A stretch of DNA of 64,000 nucleotides, from positions 1 through 64,000 of the forward strand of contig JBBCIY010000011.1 in the NCBI GenBank assembly GCA_037189645.1, in the 5' to 3' direction. The DNA comes from Taishania sp037189645. GTDB lineage: Bacteria; Bacteroidota; Bacteroidia; Flavobacteriales_D; Crocinitomicaceae. Of the stretch, positions 1-6,973 are shown piece after piece. The first letter of the stretch is position 1; each line of letters begins with the position of its first letter. Both the position numbers and the translations under genes were made by a program. The notes below the pieces were generated by a model that saw nothing but the letters and a program-made list of their open reading frames with translations, searched no databases and was not told the DNA's origin.

Positions 1-22
1 TATATATTGTAACAAATAATAC

Positions 23-30
23 TATTTTTG
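23..30 (+). promoter_or_regulatory. Bacteroidota-type -7 element before the XRE gene
   Basis: TATTTTTG matches the Bacteroidota sigma-factor -7 consensus TAnnTTTG. The start codon follows only four bases later, so a transcript from it would have almost no leader. The -33 region is poor and lies close to the window edge. Confidence 0.35.
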
Positions 31-34
31 AGCT

Positions 35-460
35 ATGACACATACCGCTAAAAACCCGAAAATACACGAAGGCCGCAATGTAAAACGCTTTAGAGAAATG
101 CTCGGCATCAAGCAGGACGCACTGGCTTATGAGCTGGGCGACGACTGGAACCAGCAAAAAGTTTCTTTACTGGAACAAAAGGAAACGATTGACGCTACCC
201 TGTTACAGCAAATCTCCGAAGCCCTGAAGATACCCGTAGAAGCCATTCAGAATTTTGACGAGGAGCAGGCGGTGAATATTATCTCTAATACATTTGATAA
301 CGGAGCAATTGGCTATCAAAAGAATGAGAATTGCACTTTCCACCCTATTGACAAAATCGTTCAACTCCATGAAGAAAAGATTGCATTGTACGAACGTATG
401 TTGAAAGAAAAAGATGAGATGATGGCGAGGTTGGAAGAAATACTGCGAAATATGAAGTAA
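35..460 (+). CDS. XRE-family helix-turn-helix regulator
   Basis: A 141-residue putative DNA-binding regulator. Residues about 13-72 form a Cro/CI-type HTH domain (NVKRFREMLGIKQDALAYEL, then a recognition-helix region with WNQQKVSLLEQ). The C-terminal 30 residues are charged and heptad-like (EEKIALYERMLKEKDEMMAR), suggesting coiled-coil dimerisation. The ATG at 35 follows a -7 element almost directly. It may regulate the island that follows (defence pair, KilA-N, HU) or something left of the window; the operator is unknown. I recall such HTH-plus-coiled-coil proteins as common on Bacteroidota mobile elements. Confidence 0.85.
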   Translation: MTHTAKNPKIHEGRNVKRFREMLGIKQDALAYELGDDWNQQKVSLLEQKETIDATLLQQISEALKIPVEAIQNFDEEQAVNIISNTFDNGAIGYQKNENCTFHPIDKIVQLHEEKIALYERMLKEKDEMMARLEEILRNMK

Positions 461-529
461 GGTGATGGTTTTGCAAGTTAGTAGTAATAATAAAAAAAGG
501 TATTAATTGAAAAATAAACCTTGTTTTAG

Positions 530-591
530 TTTGATTAAAGTCAAAAAAAGGCTTTATTTTTATTTTTCATGAAATATATTCTGTACTTTTG
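530..591 (+). promoter_or_regulatory. Promoter region of the AbiL-like pair with small inverted repeat
   Basis: TACTTTTG at 584-591 fits the -7 consensus TAnnTTTG and lies 32 bases before the ATG at 624. Upstream, TTTGA (530-534) and TCAAA (541-545) form a short inverted repeat that could be an operator. The surrounding DNA is very AT-rich, and no clear -33 element is visible. Confidence 0.45.
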
Positions 592-623
592 TATTATATT
601 ATTTCTAATAAAGAAGGTACACT

Positions 624-1949
624 ATGCTTCTACAATTTTCAGTAAAGAATTTCAGGACGTTTAAAGATAGGGCGACCTTAAGTCTCATTGCGTCTAATTA
701 TGACAAAGACACAAGAGAAGAAGAAAACATTTACAATGATCAGAAATATGGGATTAGATTGCTCAAAAGTGCTGTAATTTACGGAGCCAATGCAAGCGGT
801 AAAAGCAAATTGTTTGATGCAATTGCTACTATGAAATATTTTGTCATCAATAGCTCAAAAGAAAGTCAGAAAGGAGAGGAAATTGATGTTGATCCCTTTC
901 GTCTTAGTGAAGAAACTGAAAATGAACCTTCAGAATTTGAAGTGATTTTTACATACAAAGATGTATTGTATCGATATGGGTTTGAAACCACTAAGCAGAA
1001 TGTGGTTTCAGAATGGCTGTACTACAAACCGAAAACTAAAGAAGTTGAACTATTTTATAGAGAATATGACCGTTTTGAAACTCACGAAAGGAATTTCGCG
1101 AAAGGAAAAACAGTTGTAAGAGAAAAACTTGTAAGAGATAATGCTCTTTTAATCTCTGTAGCAGCACAATTCAATGAGAAAACAGCGATTACTGTTATTG
1201 ATTGGTTCAAAAGGTTAAAAACGCTTTCTGGTTTGAATGAGTCCGGCTATCAAGGATTTACAATGGGAAAGACAGAAAATCCAGAACACAAGGAAAAAAT
1301 TCTGGAATTGTTAAAAGCTGCTGATCTTGGAATCCAAGATATTAAACTACAAAAATTGGATATTGATAGCTTGCCGAAAGGAATGCCGAAAGAACTTAAA
1401 GATAGAATTGTCCGAGAGGTTAATGAGGAAAAGGCAGAATATATTTCAGATGTATTAACAACTCATAAAAAATATAATTCAGAAAGAAGAACAATTGAAA
1501 ATGTTACGTTTTCTCTTGATGACGATGAATCGTCAGGTACAAGGAAGTTTTTCGCTTTAACAGGTCCCATCTTGGACGTTATTGACAATGGCTATACATT
1601 GGTTGTAGATGAATTGGACTCGAAATTACATCCAAACTTGGTTTGTAAAATCGTTTCATTATTTAATTCTAAAGAGCACAATAAAAAAAACGCACAATTG
1701 ATCTTTAATACCCATGACACAAATTTGTTGAGTTCCGGATTATTCAGACGTGACCAGATTTGGTTTACAAACAAAGATAGATACGGGGAAGCAAAACTTT
1801 ATTCATTATCAGACTTCAAATCGGATGAAGTCAAGAAAAATGATCCCTTTGAAGAAAACTATATCAGAGGAAAATACGGTGCAGTTCCATTCTTGGGCTT
1901 TTTTGAGAACTTAAATATTTCATTATCGCAATATGAAAATGAAAAATAA
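624..1949 (+). CDS. AAA ATPase of AbiLi / RloA type (putative phage defence)
   Basis: A 441-residue SMC/OLD-like ATPase of the AAA_15/AAA_21 class. Residues 1-20 (LLQFSVKNFRTFKDRATLSL) are the usual ABC-like beta strand before the nucleotide site; Walker A is GANASGKS at 54-61; an ABC signature-like SSGTRKFF lies near 303-310; Walker B is LVVDELDSKLHP near 325-337, followed by the H-loop-like FNTHDTNLL. The 3' end overlaps the next gene by 17 bases, implying translational coupling. Together the two match the AbiLi/AbiLii and RloA/RloB arrangements, known as abortive-infection or restriction-locus accessory genes. The DNA is much more AT-rich than the chromosome to the right. The defence role is inferred from family and pairing. 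Confidence 0.85.
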   Translation: MLLQFSVKNFRTFKDRATLSLIASNYDKDTREEENIYNDQKYGIRLLKSAVIYGANASGKSKLFDAIATMKYFVINSSKESQKGEEIDVDPFRLSEETENEPSEFEVIFTYKDVLYRYGFETTKQNVVSEWLYYKPKTKEVELFYREYDRFETHERNFAKGKTVVREKLVRDNALLISVAAQFNEKTAITVIDWFKRLKTLSGLNESGYQGFTMGKTENPEHKEKILELLKAADLGIQDIKLQKLDIDSLPKGMPKELKDRIVREVNEEKAEYISDVLTTHKKYNSERRTIENVTFSLDDDESSGTRKFFALTGPILDVIDNGYTLVVDELDSKLHPNLVCKIVSLFNSKEHNKKNAQLIFNTHDTNLLSSGLFRRDQIWFTNKDRYGEAKLYSLSDFKSDEVKKNDPFEENYIRGKYGAVPFLGFFENLNISLSQYENEK

Positions 1950-2637
1950 AAAAGCTGATCAGATTGTTGCGAAACAAAAGCATAGAGAACAATTGAAATC
2001 CAGTAGGAGATCTGAGCCTAACCTAAACAGACCTTTTGCTGAGTTAACTGAAAAGCCATTAATATTGATTGTTTGTGAGGGCGAAAATACGGAACCTTCT
2101 TATTTCAATCAATTCAGGCTTTCTTCTGCAACTGTCACACCTATTGGAGAAGGATATAATACGACTTCGTTAGTAAACCGAGCGATACAACTTTCAATTC
2201 AAAAAAGTTACGAACAAGTATGGTGTGTATTTGACAAGGATGACTTCAGTGAAAATGATTTCAATAACGCTATACAAATAGCTCTATCTCAAAATTTTCA
2301 TGTAGCATATTCCAATCAGGCATTTGAATACTGGTTTATACTTCACTTTGATGATCATCAGGGAGGAGGAATGCATAGAAACGATTACAACGATAAAATC
2401 AATAAGTTGCTTAAACCATTCAACGTGACATATGATGGTAATGGAAACAAAATAGTAGATGAAGATTTCTTTGAATTATTAGATGGAACAGATGACAAAA
2501 CTAAAAAGAAAAGGGTAGATCTGGCAATTGTAAGAGCAGAAAGAAACTATGATCATTTTGATCATGCCAACCCGGCAAGAGAGGAGTCATCTACAACTGT
2601 ATTCAGGTTGGTGAAAGAATTATTGAAGTATATCTAA
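1933..2637 (+). CDS. RloB / AbiLii-like protein with TOPRIM-like motifs
   Basis: A 234-residue partner of the upstream ATPase. After a basic N-terminus, residues 43-58 (LILIVCEGENTEPSYF, with E49) and 97-105 (WCVFDKDDF, with D101, D103 and D104) resemble the conserved Glu and DxD of a TOPRIM-type metal site. SNQAFEYWFILHFD at 127-140 is the other strongly conserved RloB block. The C-terminus is rich in charged helices. By analogy with OLD-family ATPase/TOPRIM systems it could be the effector nuclease; this is inference. The ATG at 1933 lies inside the upstream gene; a second ATG at 1939 is also possible. Confidence 0.85.
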   Translation: MKMKNKKADQIVAKQKHREQLKSSRRSEPNLNRPFAELTEKPLILIVCEGENTEPSYFNQFRLSSATVTPIGEGYNTTSLVNRAIQLSIQKSYEQVWCVFDKDDFSENDFNNAIQIALSQNFHVAYSNQAFEYWFILHFDDHQGGGMHRNDYNDKINKLLKPFNVTYDGNGNKIVDEDFFELLDGTDDKTKKKRVDLAIVRAERNYDHFDHANPAREESSTTVFRLVKELLKYI

Positions 2638-2680
2638 GAAATTAGAACAATATCAATTTATTTTATTAAACCAACATCTC

Positions 2681-2755
2681 CTGACCCAACAACAACTCAT
2701 TGACCACCTGGCAGAGTTCATCCCAATCACCAAAGCCGAAGCCACAGCACTATAA
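2681..2755 (+). pseudogene. Truncated decayed copy of the 5' end of the HU gene
   Basis: This stretch reads LTQQQLIDHLAEFIPITKAE and then ATAL and a stop, clearly matching the first 23 or so codons of the HU gene at 3733 (MTKQQLIERLAERTQTTKAE). The ATG has become CTG, and homology ends in a TAA at 2753. Similarity seems to begin about 15 bases upstream of the start codon (taaaccaacatctc against taaagccacctctt). It is an internal duplication remnant lying directly before the KilA-N gene. Confidence 0.75.
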
Positions 2756-2769
2756 ATAATCTTTTCGTA

Positions 2770-2788
2770 TATTCGTTGTAAGCGAATA
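2770..2788. promoter_or_regulatory. Inverted repeat before the KilA-N gene
   Basis: TATTCG (2770-2775) and CGAATA (2783-2788) form perfect 6-bp arms around a 7-base spacer, ending 9 bases before the ATG at 2798. It could be an operator or a small hairpin in the leader. No partner regulator is identified. Confidence 0.3.
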
Positions 2789-2797
2789 CCTTGAAAG

Positions 2798-3553
2798 ATG
2801 GCCAAGAGTAAGAAAATAACGGTTCAGGAAATAGATATTGTTCTGTACGAGGACAATCAGCAGGATTATATTTCCCTGACCGACATTGCGAGGTACAGGG
2901 ATGCCGAAAGAAGTGATTATATTCTTCAAAACTGGATGCGTAACCGCAGCACAATTGAGTTTATCGGTTTGTGGGAAACGTTTCATAACCCCGGTTTTAA
3001 TTCCATCGAATTCGATGGAATTAAAAATATGTCCGGCTCAAACAGTTTTTCATTAACACCCAAACGCTGGATTGAAGCCACCAACGCCACAGGTATTGTT
3101 TCTAAAACCGGTCGGTATGGCGGAACATTCGCTCACAAGGATATTGCCTTTGAGTTCGCCACCTGGTTGAGCGCTGAGTTTAAATTCTATCTCATCAAAG
3201 AATTCCAGCGCCTGAAAGACGACGAAAGCAACCGCCATCAACTGGAATGGAACCTGCAACGCACGTTAGCCAAAGTAAATTACCAGATCCACACAGACGC
3301 CATCAAAGAAAACTTAATCCCGAAAGAGATTACCAAACAGCAGGCAAGTTTTGTCTATGCCAACGAAGCCGATTTATTGAATGTGGCACTTTTCGGGATT
3401 ACAGCCAAAGAATGGAGAGATAGCCATCCCGATAAGAAAGGAAACGTAAGAGATTTCGCAACGTTGGAACAATTAGTCGTTTTGAGCAATATGGAACATT
3501 TTCGACAAGTGAGTGCAGAGCCAAAACAATGTTTTGTGCTATGCCGAGCGTAG
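2798..3553 (+). CDS. KilA-N domain protein, interrupted at its C-terminus
   Basis: A 251-residue open frame. Residues about 12-135 form a KilA-N DNA-binding domain as seen in phage and mobile-element proteins: ISLTDIARYRD, then the NWMRNRSTIEFIGLWE block, SLTPKRWIEATNATGI, and TFAHKDIAFEFATWLSAEFK. A helical tail follows with AKEWRDSHPDKKGNVRDFAT. From residue 234 the sequence (HFRQVSAEPKQCFVLCRA) is encoded by an inserted palindrome that ends in TAG; the expected C-terminus resumes in the same frame at 3557. The original protein was therefore probably about 278 residues. The shortened protein may keep DNA binding. A KilA-N gene next to HU is plausible on a mobile island; its function is unknown. 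Confidence 0.8.
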   Translation: MAKSKKITVQEIDIVLYEDNQQDYISLTDIARYRDAERSDYILQNWMRNRSTIEFIGLWETFHNPGFNSIEFDGIKNMSGSNSFSLTPKRWIEATNATGIVSKTGRYGGTFAHKDIAFEFATWLSAEFKFYLIKEFQRLKDDESNRHQLEWNLQRTLAKVNYQIHTDAIKENLIPKEITKQQASFVYANEADLLNVALFGITAKEWRDSHPDKKGNVRDFATLEQLVVLSNMEHFRQVSAEPKQCFVLCRA

Positions 3554-3559
3554 AAAATG
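3497..3559. repeat. REP-like imperfect palindrome inserted in the KilA-N gene
   Basis: The 63-bp unit has terminal arms CATTTTC (3497-3503) and GAAAATG (3553-3559) and a central palindrome CAAAACA-A-TGTTTTG (3522-3536). The inner arms (TTCGACAAG, GCCGAGCGTAG) resemble small palindromic intergenic repeats I recall from other Bacteroidota. About 66 bp appear to have been added between codons for NME and NEVQSINALL, keeping the frame but adding a TAG at 3551. A target-site duplication is not clear. Confidence 0.6.
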
Positions 3560-3700
3560 AAGAACGAAGTTCAAAGCATCAACGCGCTGCTGATACAACA
3601 AGGATTATCCCAAAGCGAACGGTTGATCCAACTCAACAAAGTAGCCATTACCCAAATGAAATCACTGATTGAAAGCAAAGCGGTAAAGAAGCTGAAATAA
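3557..3700 (+). pseudogene. Detached C-terminal part of the KilA-N protein
   Basis: A 47-codon frame starting at an ATG formed at the edge of the inserted palindrome, in the same frame as the KilA-N gene. It encodes a helical tail with QSINALLIQQGLSQSERLIQ followed by LNKVAITQMKSLI, which reads as the natural end of this KilA-N family. It could be translated by re-initiation or by read-through of the TAG at 3551-3553. Otherwise it is dead. Confidence 0.6.
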
Positions 3701-3732
3701 GCAATTACATTCACTCACTAAAGCCACCTCTT

Positions 3733-4014
3733 ATGACCAAACAACAACTCATTGAACGCCTGGCAGAGCGTACCCAAACCACCAAAGCCGAAGCCAAAAG
3801 AAACCTTGAAGCACTTACAGACATTCTTTCCGAAGCGCTCCAAAACGGTGAACGCATCCAACTCCCGGGCTTAGGAACTTTCGATATTCAGGAATCCGCC
3901 GCCCGGACAGGCCGCAATCCACGCACCGGAGAACCGCTACAAATAGCCGCTAAGAAGAAAATCCGCTTCAAAGCCGGTTCCGAGCTGTCCGGTAAAGTAA
4001 CAAAAAGTAAGTAA
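3733..4014 (+). CDS. HU-family DNA-binding protein
   Basis: A 93-residue HU/IHF-type histone-like protein, full length for the family. Residues 1-45 form the helical dimerisation part (MTKQQLIERLAERTQTTKAE, then a DILSEALQNGERIQLPGLG turn). The DNA-binding arm carries ARTGRNPRTGEPLQIAAKKK, followed by IRFKAGSELSGKV. It bends DNA non-specifically. A truncated copy of its 5' end lies about 1 kb upstream, flanking the KilA-N gene, so the segment has been rearranged. As an accessory-island HU it may assist the island rather than serve as the main chromosomal HU. Confidence 0.95.
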   Translation: MTKQQLIERLAERTQTTKAEAKRNLEALTDILSEALQNGERIQLPGLGTFDIQESAARTGRNPRTGEPLQIAAKKKIRFKAGSELSGKVTKSK

Positions 4015-4033
4015 GGCACATTAAGAATGATTT

Positions 4034-4150
4034 GGGCGTGCCCCCTGCCCTATTGTAATTATTTATTAATTTTGGCTGGGCAGGGGTCGGGCTATCCGCT
4101 ATATCTTTTGTTCGTTCCTCACAAAAGGATGCCGCTACTATCCCTCACGC
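4034..4150. other. Multibranched structured intergenic element
   Basis: Nested pairings are visible: an outer stem GCGTG (4036-4040) with CACGC (4146-4150); a long arm CCCCTGCCC (4042-4050) with GGGCAGGGG (4078-4086); and a second arm with CTTTTGT (4105-4111) and ACAAAAG (4121-4127). The GGGTCGGGCTATCCGCT and GGATGCCGCT tracts resemble an intergenic repeat I recall from other Bacteroidota. No ORF fits. Whether it acts as RNA or as a mobile repeat is unknown. Confidence 0.5.
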
Positions 4151-4165
4151 ATTTAAAACAGCGGT

Positions 4166-4216
4166 ATGTAAAGGGTGAAAATTGCTTAAAGTGAACCGCA
4201 ATTTCAACCCTTACAT
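4166..4216. repeat. Long imperfect hairpin
   Basis: ATGTAAAGGGTGAAAATTGC (4166-4185) pairs with GCAATTTCAACCCTTACAT (4198-4216) apart from single-base bulges, around a 12-base loop. It is not followed by a strong T-run. With the preceding structured element it fills the gap between HU and the core genome, perhaps marking the edge of the island. The remaining 4217-4358 is AT-rich and I see no gene there. Confidence 0.45.
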
Positions 4217-4358
4217 TTAATTTGTTTATAAAATAAAAATTTTCTTTTCCCTCCCTTTCTAAAAAAAATAAATAGCTTTGCTATTTAACATAACGCAATG
4301 AACATTATAGGACAAATTCTTATGATCAGTTCATTAACTTTGACTGAAAATTTGAGCA

Positions 4359-5837
4359 TTGTTGAAACGTCTATCCGTTTTTAGTATCCGTTCGTTCACA
4401 GGTCCGTTTCTGGTAACCTTCGCGATTTCCATGTTCATACTCATCATGCAGTTTTTCTGGAAGTACATCGATGACCTGATGGGAAAAGGAATTGAGACTA
4501 TATACATACTGGAATTGCTGTTTTATGTCTCCGCGAGCCTTATTCCGCTGGCGTTGCCATTGGCAATGCTGTTATCGTCCATAATGACAATGGGAAATCT
4601 GGCCGAAAACAATGAACTGACAGCGTTAAAATCAAGCGGATTATCCCTTTACCGTATCTTAAGGCCTTTAACAACCATTGTACTGGTGATCTCTCTTGCA
4701 ACATTTTTGTTCGCAAATTATGTTATCCCGGTGGCAAATTATAAGTGGCATTCGCTGATCTATGATTTTCAGAACACAAAAATCGCTTCAATCATCGTTC
4801 CGGGAGTCTATACAAAAGAGATCAATGACTATGCAATAAAAGCGAATTCCAAAAATCCGGATGGCTCTTTCGGAGATATCACCATACATGACAAGACCCA
4901 GCCGAACGAATTAAAGACTGTCAAAGCGAAGAAAGGAACATTGTACAAATCCGATAATGGGAAATATTTGTTCTTTAACCTGGAAAAAGGTGTCATTATC
5001 GAGGAAATGGCGATCCAGCCCCCTATTTTTGATGTAAATGGTATCAGGCAGGCCAATAATACCCACACACGGGAAACAAGAAGGTCTACTTTTGACCAGG
5101 CGACTTATAAGATAGATCTGGTTGGATTTACAATGAATAGAGGAAATGCGGAAAGTTTCAAGGATGAATACGAAATGCTGACGGTATTTCAATTACACAC
5201 CGCCCTGGATTCCGTTAATAGTAAGATCATTTCTACCCAGCTGGGCTTTGCAAAAGGATTGAAAAATACACATGAATATTTCCAGAGCATCAACTACCGG
5301 AAACTGGCAGATTCGTTGAATGTGAAAAGTGAAGATACCATTGCCGCAAAACTGGTCTATGATAAACTGACGAATTCAGAGAAACGCACATCGCTTACCA
5401 ATGCCATTCAAAAGATTGATTCCAGGGCCAATACACTTACTTCGCAGATAGAATACCTGGGAATGATGGACCGGAATGTCAATAAATACTGGATCGAATT
5501 TCACCGGAAATTTGCACTGACTTATGCAATTATCGTGTTGTTCTTTGTAGGAGCTCCGCTCGGAGCCATTGTCAGGAAAGGTGGTTTCGGCGCACCGGTA
5601 GTTATCGCTGCCTTATTATTTATGCTCTATTTTGTCCTGAACAGTATCGGGGAAAGCCTGGTCGAATCGCAAGCTGTGAGCGCATTCTGGGGGATGTGGT
5701 TTGCATCGATCATCCTCACTCCTATTGCATTTATACTCATGTACGCGGCGGCAAATGATGCTCCTTTGCTTGAAAAAGAAACATGGAAAGACCTGCTCAG
5801 GATAATTACCTTTAGACGTAAAGCAGCAAAAAAGTAA
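4359..5837 (+). CDS. LptF/LptG family LPS-export permease
   Basis: A 492-residue inner-membrane permease of the YjgP/YjgQ family, which forms the membrane part of the LptB2FG transporter moving LPS to the periplasmic bridge. Membrane segments lie near residues 15-35, 50-75, 95-120 and, after a long periplasmic domain, 390-475. FGPFLV-like RSFTGPFLVTFAISMFILIM and FFWKYIDDLMGKG near the N-terminus are typical of the Bacteroidota LptG type. The start is TTG at 4359 (or TTG at 4362): an in-frame stop lies just upstream and the first ATG falls inside the first membrane helix. It borders the surface-glycan genes that follow. Confidence 0.9.
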   Translation: MLKRLSVFSIRSFTGPFLVTFAISMFILIMQFFWKYIDDLMGKGIETIYILELLFYVSASLIPLALPLAMLLSSIMTMGNLAENNELTALKSSGLSLYRILRPLTTIVLVISLATFLFANYVIPVANYKWHSLIYDFQNTKIASIIVPGVYTKEINDYAIKANSKNPDGSFGDITIHDKTQPNELKTVKAKKGTLYKSDNGKYLFFNLEKGVIIEEMAIQPPIFDVNGIRQANNTHTRETRRSTFDQATYKIDLVGFTMNRGNAESFKDEYEMLTVFQLHTALDSVNSKIISTQLGFAKGLKNTHEYFQSINYRKLADSLNVKSEDTIAAKLVYDKLTNSEKRTSLTNAIQKIDSRANTLTSQIEYLGMMDRNVNKYWIEFHRKFALTYAIIVLFFVGAPLGAIVRKGGFGAPVVIAALLFMLYFVLNSIGESLVESQAVSAFWGMWFASIILTPIAFILMYAAANDAPLLEKETWKDLLRIITFRRKAAKK

Positions 5838-5884
5838 GATAATAGCAGAAAAATATTATTATTTTAGCCCCCGATTATAAGACT

Positions 5885-6973
5885 ATGGAGCAAATTGGTG
5901 AACTTGATGTAAATACTGACTGTTTATTTTTCAGGGGTGATTTACCTTGTGTCCCGCATAAAAAGCACGGCTATCATTGCAATGGCTGCCCATCTTACAA
6001 AAAAATTGAAACCCGGATCCTGATCATCAAGCTTGGGGCGATCGGTGATGTCATCCGGACAACCCCCCTTTTGCGGAAGATCAGGAAAGAATATCCGAAT
6101 GCAAAAGTCACCTGGCTGACACACACACCTTCTATTCTGCCTTCTTCCGAGATTGAGGAAGTCCTTAAATATGATTTTATGTCTGTTCTGTATGTACAGC
6201 AGACAGAATTCGACATCCTGTTCAATCTGGATAAAGATAAAGATTCCTGTGCATTGTCCCTGACGATTAAAGCGGGAAGAAAATTCGGCTATACGCTTAA
6301 GAACGGGGTGGCATACCCTGCGAATGAGCTGGCCTGTCACAAATATTCAACAGGATTGTTCGATACCGTCAGCAAAGCCAATACAAAATCTTACGTACAG
6401 GAGATCTTTGAAATGGTCGGATGGGAATTTCAGGGAGAAGAATACGTATTTGAAAACCATGAATCAAAAGGCTACCAATGGGACCTTGACCGGTCCGGGA
6501 AACTGGTTGGCCTGAATACCGGCTGTGGGGACCGCTGGACCACACGTCTCTGGCCGGACAGCTACTGGATTGACCTGATCCGGTTATTGCAGGAACAGGG
6601 ATACGACCCCGTTTTACTGGGAGGTGAGCAGGAACACCAGAAGAACAGCTATTTATCACAGGAAACAGGCGCGAAATACTTGGGACATTTCAGCCTTCCT
6701 GAATTCATCAACCTGATCTACCAGATGGACATTGTTGTCACACAAGTCACGATGGCGATGCACATTACGGTGGCGCTTCAGAAGAAAATCGTGCTGATGA
6801 ACAATATCTTCAACCCGCATGAATTTGAGTTATACGGACGTGGCGTTATCGTTGCTCCTTCCAAACCCTGTGAATGTTATTTTTCCGGTACATGTAAGTA
6901 CGGAGTTTCATGCATGAAAGATCTGTCCCCGGCCGTAATTTCGGAGGAAGTTTCAAAGCAACTGGAACAATGA
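5885..6973 (+). CDS. Glycosyltransferase family 9 (heptosyltransferase-like)
   Basis: A 362-residue GT-B enzyme of the ADP-heptose:LPS heptosyltransferase family. RILIIKLGAIGDVIRTTPLL at 44-63 is the classic N-terminal motif. The C-terminal domain has LGGEQEHQKN and the DIVVTQVTMAMHI region, where family 9 usually has a DS/T-xxxH site. Cysteines cluster at both ends: C13, C22, C32 and C35, then C329, C331, C337 and C343. This could be a metal or disulfide feature; I recall similar N-terminal Cys patterns in related GT9 proteins. It begins a three-gene operon, and its stop overlaps the next start (ATGA). Acceptor and sugar are not predictable. Confidence 0.88.
   Translation: MEQIGELDVNTDCLFFRGDLPCVPHKKHGYHCNGCPSYKKIETRILIIKLGAIGDVIRTTPLLRKIRKEYPNAKVTWLTHTPSILPSSEIEEVLKYDFMSVLYVQQTEFDILFNLDKDKDSCALSLTIKAGRKFGYTLKNGVAYPANELACHKYSTGLFDTVSKANTKSYVQEIFEMVGWEFQGEEYVFENHESKGYQWDLDRSGKLVGLNTGCGDRWTTRLWPDSYWIDLIRLLQEQGYDPVLLGGEQEHQKNSYLSQETGAKYLGHFSLPEFINLIYQMDIVVTQVTMAMHITVALQKKIVLMNNIFNPHEFELYGRGVIVAPSKPCECYFSGTCKYGVSCMKDLSPAVISEEVSKQLEQ

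Noticed and set aside
2798..3700. Frameshift in the KilA-N gene
   Set aside because: The frame before and after the insertion is the same; the break is an in-frame stop within an inserted palindrome, not a shifted frame.
1..4300. Prophage
   Set aside because: KilA-N, HU and XRE genes can belong to phages, but no capsid, tail, terminase or integrase gene is visible here.
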